DNA from: Hemerocallis citrina
Taxonomy: Eukaryota; Streptophyta; Magnoliopsida; Asparagales; Asphodelaceae
Direction of reading: 5' to 3'
Length of the DNA: 64,000 nt
Assembly: GCA_017893485.1 (NCBI GenBank)
Contig: CM030361.1
Location: 143,096,941 to 143,160,940, forward strand
In this document: positions 1-10,928 of the stretch, in pieces
Layout: each line of letters starts with the position of its first letter
Numbering within the stretch: position 1 is the first letter of the stretch
Program-made: the position numbers and the translations under genes
The notes under the pieces: model-generated
Seen by the model: only the letters and a program-made list of their open reading frames with translations
The model's database searches: none
Told to the model about the DNA's origin: nothing

Positions 1-1080
1 ATTGGAGAAGCTCGTGCAGAGAGCACAGCATTGAACTCGTTATTTGGGGCCAGCGAGTTGTAGACAGAGCTCATGCGGAGAGCAGAGCATTGAACTCGTT
101 GTTCGGAGCCAACAAGTTGTAGACAGAGCTCATGCAGGGAGCAGAGCATTGAGCTTGTTGTTTGGAGCCAACGAGTTGTAGACGGAGATCATGCGGGGAG
201 CAGAGCATTGAGCTTGTTGTTTGGAGCCAACGAGTTGCTGATAGAGCTCGTTTTGAGAGTAGAGTATAGAACTTGTTGTTTGGAGCCAACGAGCTATTTG
301 GTGGAGCTTGAGCAAAGACCAAGGCATTAAACTCGTTGTTTGGAGCCAACGAGTTGTTGATAGAGCTCAAGCAATGAGCAGAGCATTGAACTCGTTGTTT
401 GGAGCCAACAAGTTGTAGACGGAGCTCATGCGGGGAGCAGAGCATTGAGCTTGTTGTTTGGAGCCAACGAGTTGTTGATAGAGCTCGAGCAGAGCATTGA
501 ATTCGTTCTTTGGAGCCAACGAACTATTTGGTGGAGCTTGAGCGAAGACCAAGGCATTGAACTCGCTGTTTGAAGCCAACGAGTTGTTGATAAAACTAAA
601 GCGATGAGCAGAGTATTGAACTCGTTGTTTGGAACCAACGAGTTGTTGACTAAGTCTGAGCGAAGAGCAAGGCGTTGAACTCGTTGCTTAGAGCCAACAA
701 GTAGTTGACGGAGCTCAAGCGGTAATCAGAGCGTAGAACTCATTATTTGGAGCCAATGAGCTATTTGGTGGAGCTTGAGCAAAGAGCAAGGCATTGAACT
801 CGTTGTTTGAAGCCACCAAATTATTGATGGAGCTCAAGCGGTGAGTGGAGCATTGATCTTGTTGTTTGGGACCAACAGGTTGTTGACAGAGCTCAAGCGG
901 TGAGCGAGCATCGAACTCGTTGTTTGGGGCCAACGAGTTGTTGATGGAGCTTATGCGGAGAGCAGGGCATTGAACTCGTTGTTCTGAGCCAACAAGTTGT
1001 TGATGGATCCTGAGCGGAGGTCAGGGCATTGGACCCGTTGCTCAATATTGACAAGTAGTTGGCCGGAGGAACTCAAGTGG
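1..1080. repeat. 59-bp minisatellite array, about 18 degenerate copies
   Basis: A unit of 59-60 bp repeats from the window edge to about position 1,080. The recurring landmark is TTGAACTCGTTGTTTGGAGC, seen near positions 30, 90, 149, 208, 267, 327 and 386 and onward; one unit near 445-497 is shortened. Copies differ by substitutions, and the array decays after about 950. Because 59 is not a multiple of three, several short open frames cross it, but they are products of the repeat and not genes. It lies on the upstream side of the antisense-gene exons of element A, where an intron or 5' part of that gene would be expected. The array may continue left of the window. Confidence 0.93.
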
Positions 1081-1268
1081 CGTGCATAGTGCCGAACTCA
1101 TTTTTAGAGCGAATGAGTTGTGGGTGTTCTGAAGCTTCTCAATTTGGAAGTGAACTCACTTGTGTTTGTTCAGCATTGAGGTGATTCCATTCTTCTCTTT
1201 GCTGATAAGTAGTTGCGTACATCGAACGAGGTCCTTGGGACATAGAGCCTGCGAACGAGCGTGTCGCA

Positions 1269-1805
1269 ATGGAAGCGGCGAGGGCTAACGAGGAGAAGGC
1301 CAGGGCCGAGCAGGAGAGGGAGAAGGCCATGAAGGCCTCCGAGGAGATGCAGAGGGAGCGGGAGGCAGTGGTGGCCACAACTGCAGCTGCGATCTAGGCC
1401 GAGGCAGAGGCACACATGCACGCGAACATGGAGCAGTCCTACGCCCGAGCCCTCAAGCACGTAGAGGCTCGCATCCCCGGCTTCGATAGCTCGGGGTATA
1501 GCTTGTATGACCCCGTCGAAGGTGAGGAGGTGGTGGCCATAACAGAAGCCATAGCAGAAGCTGAAGCCGACGGAGAAGAAGAAGAAGAGGGAGGCGGAGA
1601 AGAAGAAGAAGACATAGTGGTGGTGAACCCGGAGATGACGATCGTGGAGGTGCCGAGAGAGATTGTGGAGCAGCCCCCAAGGTGTCTCCTTGACTCAGTC
1701 TACTTGCTCGTCTTTGTTTTTTGTTTTGTATTTCCTTATAGCAGAATGGCCACCGCTTTGGTACTCGTGAACTTTAATGAAATGAAAATTTTGACTAAGT
1801 GTTGA
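1269..1805 (+). pseudogene. Element A antisense gene, coiled-coil/acidic exon (homologue of element B exon 3)
   Basis: From an ATG at 1,269 the frame encodes an Ala/Glu/Arg-rich, helix-forming stretch (MEAARANEEKARAEQER...), is broken by TAG at 1,395-1,397, and continues in the same frame. The later part holds ALKHVEARIPGFDSSGY and YDPVEGEEVV, followed by an acidic Glu-rich tract. The same order (ALQHVVAKNPGFDTSSYNFY, then VEGEEVV and an acidic tail) occurs in element B exon 3, which establishes homology. After about 1,680 the reading runs into T-rich sequence that looks like intron or 3' UTR, so the real coding end is probably near 1,680. The gene lies on the strand opposite to gag-pol. Function unknown; no catalytic motif is visible. 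The internal stop makes this copy defective. Confidence 0.72.
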
Positions 1806-2057
1806 ACTTGTGTTATACTTTGCATCTGATCTGTCCCGTAGGAGCTTCGTTTAAACTTAGTATCTTCATGTTCTTGGCTTTTTCAGATTGCCTAAGTATC
1901 TCAGATTGTCAGAGTATCTCAGATTGCCGCAGTATCACGCCTCTGATCTGGTCTAGGGGTCGTGAAGCTGGGCCTTGCTCGATCTCGAGAGAGGCTCTAT
2001 AAAGTTGAGTCGGAGTTGAATTACCTCAAGTTGAAGTTGGCCCATTGAGACTCCGAG

Positions 2058-2552
2058 TTGAAATGCCTAAAGGAGAAGGCTCATGAACTACCCCCTGAAG
2101 GGGAGGAGACGTGTCCCTCGATGGCCGTTAGCCATGGCTTGAGACTCAAGTTTCTTTGTCAGTCTCTATTCGATGCCAGGGCTGAGAAAGACGGGTTGAA
2201 GAACGTAGTGCTTGAGAAGAGCTTGGAGGCGGCACATCTTCGGAGGGCTATCTCCGAGGCTTCTCGTAGGGGTAGCTTAAGCCGAATGCCTCGTCTGAAG
2301 ATCAGAGTGACGGACGACTCGCTGAAGGAACGGGTCGTGGAGCTAGAGGCAGAGAACCTTCACCTACGACGGCTTTCTGAGGGGAGTAATGTCCGAACCA
2401 CTTCCTGCCCCCGAGGTGAGTACGCACAAGGAAGGTCGTTCCACGAATTGGCGTTACGCTCGCCCCCCATCTTGAGGCACCCTGGGGATGCACAGAGCGG
2501 AGTGGCTGGCTCGTCGAGTAGAGCATCTGTTGGGGCGACTGTTAGGCTATGA
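2058..2552 (+). CDS. Element A antisense gene, later exon with conserved NVR-TSC / FHELA motif
   Basis: A 164-residue open segment on the strand opposite to pol. The first ~100 residues are heptad-like and charged (coiled-coil-like). The C-terminal third carries NVRTTSC, then SFHELALRSP and GDAQSG, ending in a Ser/Ala-rich tail. Element B exon 4 has NVRSTSC, TFHELAMRSP and ADAQSS in the same order and spacing, so the motif has outlived the general decay of element A. I know no named domain with it. The T-rich tract TTGGCTTTTTCAG, ending near 1,888, is a plausible splice acceptor and reading may begin upstream of the ATG used here. AT-rich sequence with AATAAT (about 2,775) follows as a likely 3' UTR. 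It may be an exon rather than a free-standing gene. Confidence 0.62.
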   Translation: MKCLKEKAHELPPEGEETCPSMAVSHGLRLKFLCQSLFDARAEKDGLKNVVLEKSLEAAHLRRAISEASRRGSLSRMPRLKIRVTDDSLKERVVELEAENLHLRRLSEGSNVRTTSCPRGEYAQGRSFHELALRSPPILRHPGDAQSGVAGSSSRASVGATVRL

Positions 2553-2825
2553 GGTGCCGAAGACGCTCCTCAGCTGGCCGGGTTGGAGACTTCTACAGAA
2601 ATGAGGTAGCAGCACAAAGCTCGTCGACCCCATTTGTAGCTTAATAGAAGTATCTCGCTCCTTAGGAGGGGTTAGGGCAGAATTTTTTGATCTTGTAGTC
2701 TGTTTCATATGAGTGTTGTATCTCGATGTAATGAGTTTTTGGTCTATAATTAGACTTGTACCTCAAATTTTGAAATAATATACTTCGAGCTTTTTGTAAG
2801 AGTTTGTGTTTTGTTAGTGTTTGCA
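2553..2825 (+). other. AT-rich 3' UTR-like stretch of the element A antisense gene
   Basis: No gene. The stretch is T-rich on the plus strand with TTGTAATG-type and AATAATATAC signals typical of plant 3' ends, and it ends at the tandem array beginning near 2,826. Confidence 0.4.
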
Positions 2826-3175
2826 AATGTAAATATTTGTGGGAGCAATTCCAAATGGTGAGCTACTTTGTACTCGCTCGTTCGCAAGTAGCAAAAGTTG
2901 CATCGAACCAAGTGTTGGACTCCGAACTTGTCGTTTAGAGAGTTTCAACAGTTGTGGGAGCAATTCCGAATGGTGAGCTACTTTGTACTCGCTTACTCAC
3001 AAGTAGCAAAAGTCGCATCGAACCAAGTGTTGGACTCCGAACTTGTCGTTTAGAGAGTTTCAACAGTTGTAGGAGCAATTCTAAATGGTGAGCTACTTCA
3101 TACTCGTTCGCAAGTAGCAAAATTTGCATCGAACCAAGTGTTGGACTCCGAACTTGTTGTTTAGAGAGTAAAAAG
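2826..3175. repeat. Three-copy ~113-bp tandem array of element A
   Basis: Units contain GTGGGAGCAATTCC near one end and AGTGTTGGACTCCGAAC further on; the latter starts at 2,911, 3,026 and 3,137, giving spacings of 115 and 111 bp. The same two landmarks, in the same order and on the corresponding strand, occur in the 110-bp array of element B (32,182-32,790), so the arrays share an ancestor although each has been homogenised separately. It lies between the 3' end of gag-pol and the 3' end of the antisense gene. Confidence 0.88.
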
Positions 3176-3224
3176 TAGTACGAGCAAAAGGCTAAGAATA
3201 AAGAATCTCAGGGGGCAGAATAAT

Positions 3225-3230
3225 TTTATT
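3225..3230 (-). terminator. Possible gag-pol poly(A) signal (AATAAA) of element A
   Basis: AATAAA on the minus strand about 125 bp past the pol stop and before the tandem array. Element B has an AATAAA in the equivalent place at 32,130. Confidence 0.4.
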
Positions 3231-3355
3231 AAAAACACTTAGACGGCTGATTCTGAGTTACGAGTCACTATTACACTTTGATCAAGAAAAAAGAGAAAGA
3301 GAATCTTTAACATGTTTCATGAAGACTTACTTGTAGAAGTTGCTTGGAGCGGTGT

Positions 3356-6300
3356 TTAAACACCCTCTTGGTACTTCAATAAGTGCTCTGTGTTCCATGT
3401 CCTCGGCATTCTCTTGCCCCCCGAATCTTCGAGTTGATACGCACCAGGGCGAATAACTTTGGAGACTCTATATGGACCATTCCAGTTGGGTGCCAGCTTG
3501 CCCTTCTTGCTTAGGAAAGAGATTGACAGCTTCCGGAGCACTAGATCTCCTTCTTTAAGATTAACAGGGCGGACTTTCTTATTGTAAGACTGTGTTATCC
3601 TACGTCGGTAAGTCTCTTGTTGGATGGAGGATCTTTTGCGGATCTCCTCGATGAGTTCCAAGTTGCTGCGATGCTGGTTCGCATTCTGCTCTTCATTGTA
3701 GGCAATAAAACGGGGCGAAGGTAGGCCGACCTCTAGGGGAATGATGGCTTTGGAGCCATAAGTGAGATTGAAGGGGGACTCTCCTGTTGGGGCTCTCTTC
3801 GTGGTGCGATAGTTCCATAGCACGATGGGAAGCTGTTCGACCCATAATCCCTTGGTGGATTTATCGAGTCACTTTTTTAGGCCGAAGAGTATTTGTCGAT
3901 TAGCGTTCTCCACTTGGCCGTTGGCTTGAGGGTGGGATATTGAGGAGAACCGCTGCTGGATGTCGAGGTCGGTGCAGAAGTTGCAAAAAGTTGCCCCTGC
4001 GAACTGAGTTCTGTTGTCGGTTACCAGGATATGAGGTACGCCGAAGCTACAGACAATGTTCTTCCAGAAGAACCTTTGGACCTTGTTCTCTGTAATCGTT
4101 GCGAGGGGCTCGGCCTCGATCCACTTGGAGAAATAATATATTGCCACGATGAGGAACTTCATTTGTCCTGGCGTTGGAGGGAACGGTCCGAGCAAGTCCA
4201 TCCCCCACATTGCGAAAGGGACGAAACTGGCGAAGGAGGAGAGCTGGGCTTGTGGTAGGTGATGGATTGGAGATTTTTTTTGGCAGGAGCTGCATTGGTA
4301 GATGTACTGTTCAGAGTCGCTAAGAAGTGTGGGCCAGAGGTAGCCGTAATTTAAAATTTTACGTTCTAGGGATCTTGCTCCCAAATGCGCGCCACACATT
4401 CGTTCGTAAGCCTTCTTCAGGGCATAATGTGCTTCTTCGGGAGAGAGACATCTTAGGAAGGGTCTGCCGCCTATCTGAGTATAGGAGCATTTATACATGA
4501 CTCCTTCAATGAGTGTGTACCGCTCGGCTCTGGTCCTGACTCTTCTAGCTTCTCTTGGGTCCATTGGAAGAACTCCGTCTCTGAGGTATTCGAGCAGAGG
4601 CTTCATCCAATTTTCTCTAAGTGTTAGGGGCAAGGTTTCCATTGGTTTTGGGCTATCTTCCTCGATACTGGGTTTCAGGAGGACCTCTATCAAAATGGTC
4701 CGCTCCAAACCCTGGAGGAAGGAGGAGGCAAGTTTTGAGAGGGCATCCGCCTGTGCATTTTCCTCTCGGGGGACTCGCTGGAGTTGAGCATCTTCAAATA
4801 AAGCCAGCAACTCTTTGACCTTCTCCAAATACTTGGCCATGCGATCGTCTCTCGCTTCGTATTCCGTAGATACTTGGTTCACGACTAGCTGTGAATCACT
4901 AAAAATCTTGATACGTTTGGCCCCAGCTTTGCGAGCCATACAAAGTCCTGCAATAAGGGCCTCGTACTCAGCCTCGTTATTCGACGCGCAGAAGCTTATA
5001 TAAAGGGAGTATTGCAGAACGAATTCGTCGGGGCCGGTCAAGATGACCCCAGCCCCACTTCCGTCGGTGCACGAGTACCCGTCAACATACACGGTCCAGA
5101 ACGGGGGTTCCTTAACCGACTCACAGGGGTCAGGAATGGTGCTTTCTACTATGAACTCTGCTAGGGCTTGTGCCTTGATAGCGGTTCGGGGTTGGTAGCT
5201 GATGTCATGCTGGCTCAGCTCTATGGACCATTTCATTAGACGTCCTGATGTCTCGGGCTTATGGAGAACTTGCTTCAGCAGCTGGTCGGTAAGAACGACC
5301 ACCGAGTGGGACTGGAAATAGAGGCAAAGTTTTCGTGCCGTCATGACCAATGCGTAAGTCATCTTTTCTACCTTCGGGTAGCGAAGTTTTGCATCCGTAA
5401 GGACCTTACTCACGTTAAATTGGCCATTGCACCTTATCCTCCTCTCTTACCAGTATGGCACTGAGGGTCTGCTCCGAAGTTGCTAGGTATAGACAGAGGG
5501 TTTCACCAGGCTTCGTCTTGCTCAAGAGTGGGGGGTTTACCAGGTAGGCCTTCAGTTGATCGAAAGACTCTTGCTGTTGTTGCCCCCACTCATAGCCCTT
5601 CTCTCCTCTCAGGGCTTTGAAGAACGGGAGGCATTTCTCCCCTGATTTGGAGAGGAAATGCCCTATAGCCGCAAGGCATCCCGTGAGCTTCTGCACTTTT
5701 TTAACATTAGAGGGGGGAGCCATATTGAGTATGGCTTAGATCTTCTCAGGGTTGGCCTCTATGCCCCTCTGGCTAACCATGAACCCGAGAAATTTACCAG
5801 AAGAGACGCCGAAGGTGCACTTGCTCAGATTCAATCACATGTTGTGCCTTCTTAAACCCCGAAAGCTTCAAGGAGGTCAAAGACACAATCTTGCCCGCTG
5901 ACGCTTTTGACCAGCATGTCGTCTACATAGACTTCCATGTTATGGCCTATCTGCTCTCGGAAGACCTTGTTAACAAGGCATTGGTACGTAGCTCCGACAT
6001 TCTTTAGCCCGAAGGGCATGACCCGGTAGCAGTATAGGCCTTGGTCGGTTACGAACGAGGTCTTCGGTATGTCAGGAGGGAACATCCAGATCTAGTTATA
6101 CCCAGAGAAGGCATCCATGAAGCTGAGGAGTTCGTGGCCAGAGGTCGCATCGATTTGAGCATTAATGCTCGGGAGGGGGAACGGGTCCTTCGGACATGCT
6201 TTGTTGAGGTCAGTGAAGTCGATACATATTCTCCAGCTCCCGTTGGCCTTTTTAACCATTACCACATTGGATAGCCATTCGGGGTAATTTACCTCCTGGA

Positions 6301-9122
6301 TGAACCGAGTGTTCAAGAGCTTCTCAACCTCTTCTTTGATAGCTTGCTGGCACTCGGGAGAGAATTTATGTCGCTTCTGCTGGATAGGTTTAACTCCCGG
6401 AGCAATGCTAAGGTGATGCATCAGGAGTTCTTCTGAAATTCTGGGAATATCAGCTGCGGTCGGGGCGAAAAGATCGCGGTTCTCCTTTATACATTGGGAG
6501 ATGTCCTCTTTGATGGTGGGGGGAAGGGCCTTGCTGATCTGAAATGTCTTGGTAGCATCTTCTTCCGAGAAGGCAACTTCCTCCAGCTCGTCAACCGGCT
6601 CAGAAATGGTTTGGCTGCTTCCTTATGGGAGTTCGAGGGCTTCAAGGGAGAGGACCAGCCCTCCCATCGAGGCCATGTAACATTTACGAGCCGCCTCCTG
6701 GCTCCCTCTTACTTCTCCCACTCCTGCCGAGGTGGGGAACTTTATTTTCATATGATAGGTCGATGGTATGGCCTGGAGAGCGGCCAGACCTGGTCGACCC
6801 AGGATGACGTTGTAGGCAGCTTTTACATCTACTACCATGAAGTCCATCAGCTCGGTTCGGGTGACTGGGGTTTTGCCAGCGGTCACGTCGAGGGTTATAA
6901 CTCCCTCGATCGTCACCGGCACCCCGGTGAATTGGTGAAGAGTGTAATCAACCGCCTTGAGTCGATCTCTTGAAAGCTGAAGGCCCTAGAATGCCTCCAA
7001 GAAAAGAATATTGACCGAACTACCGTTGTCAACTAGGACACTGCGCATGTCGAAATTGGTCATGCGGAGGTTTATAACAAAGGCATCGTAATGGGGCATC
7101 TGTACGCCCTCCAAGTCCCTATTAGAGAACATAACAGGAACCCCAAGGCCCCTAGGGGGAGGATGGTTCTGTACGGCATTTACTTCTCGGACGAAGGCTT
7201 TTCGAGAGGAGTTGGAAATTTCCCCATTGGGCCTCCATGTATGAGGTGGAGGACGGCTTCGGCTTTGGCTTCGACGTCCGGGGTCTCCGCACGTTGTTCG
7301 GTTCAGTTGTTAGCCCCCTTGGGGGGCGGAGCTGGATCGGCCAGTCCTTCCTCAAGAACCTAGAGAGCTGCCCTCTCTGAATGAGGGCCTGGATCTCGTC
7401 CTTCAAGGCCTGACAGTCATCCGTGTCGTGGCTGTGGTCCCTATAGAAGCGACACCAGTTGTCCCGGTTCCTCTTCTTCCCGGGGGTGTTCATCTTTGGA
7501 GGGGGCGGAAGAAGGCACTCTTTCCCAACCTCCATCAGGATGGCTGAAACACTCGCATTGAGCAGAGTGAACTTCTCGAAGCGGGGAGGAGGGCGACGCT
7601 GGCCCTCGTTGTCTTTCTGGAGCTTCTTAGCTCCTTCTTCTTCAGCATCCTTCCGTTTGTTCCCGGAGGATGATCCTTCAAAAGCAGGGCGAGAGAGAGC
7701 TTCTTCTGCTCGGATATATTTCTCACTCCTGAACAGGAGTTCTGAGAAATCCCGAGGGGGCTTCTTTGCGAGGGATGCCCTGAGGCTGTCGTTGGCGACA
7801 TTGGATTGGAAGGCGGTGGAAGCGAAGGACTGGTCTATTGAAGCGATGGATCTAGCCTCCGCGGTGAAGCGCTTGACGTGGTCCTCAGCCGCTCACCCTT
7901 CCTTTGGTGAAGCAAGAGGAAGGAGGTGCTAGTCTTTTCGGCCCGGCGGCTGCTCACTAAGTGAGTCAGGAAGAGGGCTTCAAGCTGATCGAAAGAGAAG
8001 ATGTAGGCTAGGGCTAGACGTGAGTACCACTCCCTTGCAGGCCCCTTCAAAGTGGCCGGAAAAGTCTTGCAGAGGAGGGCATCTGATGCCTGATGTATCA
8101 TCATGAGAGTTTTAAAACTCTCAATGTGGTCAGTGGAGTCGGAGTCTCCGTTGTAGGATTCGAAGTGAGGAGGCTTGAAGTTGTCTGGGACTGGTGCCTC
8201 CATAATGGTCTGAGAGAATGGGGGTCTGCTGGGGCAGAAGTTCCTCGCCCGTTGCTCCTCTTCTCTGTCTAGCCGGCCGAGGCGCCTCTCCATCTCGTGG
8301 AGACGGCGGTAGACCGAGTCTTCCCTCTGGTCATGCCTTGCTAAGGTCCAAGATTCGTCCTCGCGTGGAAGGGGACTAGGAGTGCGACAATGATAGCTCG
8401 GGGCCGCTTGAGGACTGGGCGTGTGATGCCTATAGTCTCGGGCAGGTTGGGGGCTAGGGCGAACCACGCCTATCGTCCCGGGCAGGTGGAGGACTGGGCT
8501 GCCACTGACCTTGGTTGGGGGCGACGTTGAGGGCCCTCAGGACTGCCTCCTGGAACAGCTGGAACTCTGCCCTCGTGACGGGGGCCTCCTGCTCTCGTTG
8601 TTCTCGAGGAGTGGGCCGGCCGACCGGAGAGCAACCTCTCCTTTGGGGGTGCCGGGGCAACTCCCTCCACCTCTTTAAAGAGTTAGACCTTCTGCGGTTG
8701 GGCCTACGAGGGGATCGGTCCCTTTGATGTTCCCGACAGGGAATCCCATCGCGGGACTGCCTCTCGTCCAAGCGGGTCCGAAAATCTATCTCGTTCTGTC
8801 AGTTGATGAGAACATCACGTAGATCTTTCAGTATTAGAGGGCTATAGGAGGCCATGGAGTCGGAGGAAGGGTTGTGTATGGAGACATGATCCTGATGAAG
8901 GCGGCGACTTCGGCGAGAGGGTCCTCCAACAGCCCCTTGGGGCCCTTGAGGGGCCGGTTGGTGGTGAGGCTGCTGAGGAAGAGGTTGTCCTGGTTGCTGA
9001 ACAGGTTGAGGGATCGGTTGCCCGAGCTGCCGAGTCGGCGACTGGACCAGCTGGACAGGCGGAGGAGGAACGGGAGCTGTTCTACGGTTGGAGACCGTGG
9101 ACTTCTCTTTCATTGGAGGCAT
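3356..9122 (-). pseudogene. gag-pol: Element A gag-pol polyprotein, frameshifted
   Basis: The ATG is at 9,122, behind a short leader from the primer site. Segments in order: Pro/Gln-rich Gag N-terminus (9,122-8,799); Arg-rich region (8,771-8,454); Gag core with FESYNGDSD and AREWYSRLA (8,467-7,835); zinc-knuckle-like CRFYRDHSHDTDDC (7,535-7,152); protease, with the D-x-GSS site in broken frames near 7,030 and its C-terminal half at 6,922-6,623; reverse transcriptase (6,421-5,852) with YVDDMLVKS; first RNase H (5,723-5,415 and on); second, archaeal-type RNase H with VDGYSC, NNEAEYEAL, SDSQLVV and QADALS, then integrase with CSSCQ, MDLLGPF, VTDNRTQF and NGQVEN (5,413-3,869); integrase C-terminus (3,823-3,356). 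At least eight frame changes or stops separate these pieces, so no active polyprotein is possible. The length matches the 5.7-kb gag-pol of element B. Confidence 0.93.
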
Positions 9123-9173
9123 AGCTAGGAACCGCTTTTGCTGATGGAGTAAGGTCGAATTGCTATTCGATTT

Positions 9174-9190
9174 CCCACAGACGACGCCGA
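9174..9190 (-). other. Primer-binding site of element A
   Basis: Minus-strand TCGGCGTCGTCTGTGGG lies two bases from the LTR end and corresponds to TGGCGCCGTCTGTGGG in element B, with a few changes. Confidence 0.8.
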
Positions 9191-9192
9191 TC

Positions 9193-9718
9193 TGTTGCTG
9201 CTAATTTCAGGTGTGGGAGCAGACAGATGAATTTATGAGTTCTTTTAAGGAAAACAGTAAAACGAACCTATTGACTCTGCCTATGTTGACCAGTTCCTTG
9301 CCGCTACCGCAAACCTGCACAAAGTTCGAAACACCGGGATAAATCCCGGTGACGAACCCTCCGACGTTCTTATCAATAACCAGGAAGATTAAGAAAGATT
9401 TTTAGGTAGGTAAAGATTCATTACCTTGTAACGGTAGGGGGTAGGAGGTATTTATAGTCGCCGTAGGGACCTGTTTCGAGATAAGAACAAATCTTTACTT
9501 CCTGTTGTGGATGGATAGAAGTGGTTAAAACCACCCTTTAGGGATAAGGAAGAATCTGGATCTCTCCATATCCTTCTGAACTGGCTTGTAACGGGTTGAG
9601 ACCCGTATCCAATAGGGCAGATCTGTTTGTAGGCGAAGTTACTGTTTTGCCCCTGTGAGCTTTAAGATTCGTGCCCGATTTGAACGGTTCTGATTTAGTC
9701 CTATTTTTAGCCATATCA
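9193..9718 (-). repeat. 5' LTR of element A (526 bp)
   Basis: On the minus strand the LTR starts TGATATGGCTAAAAATAGG and ends AATTAGCAGCAACA, directly before the primer-binding site. A TATA box (CTATAAATAC) reads on the minus strand at 9,449-9,457. Start, TATA region and end closely match the 597-bp LTRs of element B, placing both in one clade. The partner LTR is outside the window. Confidence 0.87.
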
Positions 9719-10147
9719 ACAATCTTTTTTTTTTTTGGTTCCATTTTTTAACATTTCTAATCTAAAATTGGTAATATATTCTATATGTGATATAGTTATT
9801 TTCCTTTCATCGGCCTTCTAAAATCGAGTACACATTGCAATAGTTTCTATATAGAAAACATGTTTTATTATTATTCATATTGATATATGGTAAACACAAT
9901 AATAGTTTAAATTTTTTCTCCTTTTTTGTGTGCAAGAATGAAAGATTCCTCGAATGGAATTTATTTCTTTCCAATTTTTTTCTTTACTAGTGTAGCTGTT
10001 ATGGTCCGAATATTTTATTTTATTTTATTTTTTTTTAGCACAGCAAAGGTTTTTAAATTTATTTCCTTTTTTTCCTTAGGCAGGTTGTATATTTATTTCC
10101 TCTTCCCTTTTCTTCTTTAAATCACATCCATTAAATATATATAATCT
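9719..10147. other. AT-rich spacer, no gene seen
   Basis: T-tracts and AT-rich sequence between two Tat-like LTRs. Short open frames here are low-complexity (Phe-rich) and not credible genes. Confidence 0.55.
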
Positions 10148-10856
10148 TGATATGGGTAAAAATAGAACCAAATATGTATCGTTCAAATCGGACACGAATC
10201 CTAAAGCTTTCAGGAGTAAAATGGTAAATTTTAGCAGATACAGGCCTGTAAAAGGAAGTTGAGCCTCTTTCAAGCCTAGCAACTCAAAATAGGCTTATCT
10301 TACTGGGTTGCCATAGCAGCCCAGCAATAAGAAGTTCAGGTTTATCCAAACTTGTCATCTTAAATTCTCTATTCATAGAAAATAACAACTTCGATCTCTT
10401 CATGGAGAATAAAGTCGATCATTTCTATCTCTTTATTAAAAGAAGAGTAATCGATTCTATCTTGTCATGAAGAAGAGGATAACCAACCTTATCAACACAC
10501 CAGGGAGTAGAGATTAATCCAAATATCTTGAAACTAGCCCCCTAGCGACTATAAATACCCCATGACCTCTTCAGAAACAGGGTAATCACAATTTTCACTC
10601 ACAAAAATTTTCATATTTTATGAGTTTTCTGACTTGGGCATAGGGGGGTCTGTAGCCGGTGTTTCAGACTGTTTTGCAGGTCAATCGAAGAGTTCACAAC
10701 CATTCAGATCAATTCTAACCATCCATGGCAGTCAAATTTCAGAATTTAGATCAATTTGCGGCAACCAACATCGGTGAAAACTAAAGGTCAGAACTTTTAC
10801 TGTTTGCCAAAAGAATTCACTATCTGTTTGCTCTTACACATAAAATAGCAGCAACA
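10148..10856 (+). repeat. 5' LTR of a degraded Tat-like element C (709 bp)
   Basis: Starts TGATATGGGTAAAAATAGAA and ends AAAATAGCAGCAACA. The TATA box CTATAAATAC is at 10,549-10,558. It is followed by GATTGATATCATCTGTGAGA, a mutated form of the Tat primer-binding site (10,857-10,877). The layout is the same as elements A and B; the sequence is more diverged. Confidence 0.8.
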
Positions 10857-10928
10857 GATTGATATCATCTGTGAGAACAGAAAAGATCTCCGACCAAACT
10901 TTGCCAGTAAATAACTGATTTTTCAGCC

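Larger units (their letters stand above)
1..9718 (-). mobile_element. Element A: decayed Tat-lineage Ty3/gypsy retrotransposon, left-truncated by the window
   Basis: Reading on the minus strand: 5' LTR (9,718-9,193), primer-binding site, gag-pol with many frameshifts (9,122-3,356), a poly(A)-like signal (3,230-3,225), a tandem array (3,175-2,826), then exons of an antisense gene on the plus strand (2,552 back to about 1,269) and a second array (1,080-1). The 3' LTR must lie left of position 1. Gene order and protein sequence match element B at 25.6-40.8 kb, but with clear amino-acid divergence and heavy damage, so this is an older relative. The Tat lineage is assigned from the two RNase H domains and from the extra antisense gene between pol and the 3' LTR. 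The right-hand target-site flank would be ACAAT; its partner is not in the window. Confidence 0.88.

Noticed and set aside
1..1080. Regular repeats suggesting a CRISPR array
   Set aside because: The whole 59-bp unit repeats, with no unique spacers, and the setting is a plant retrotransposon.
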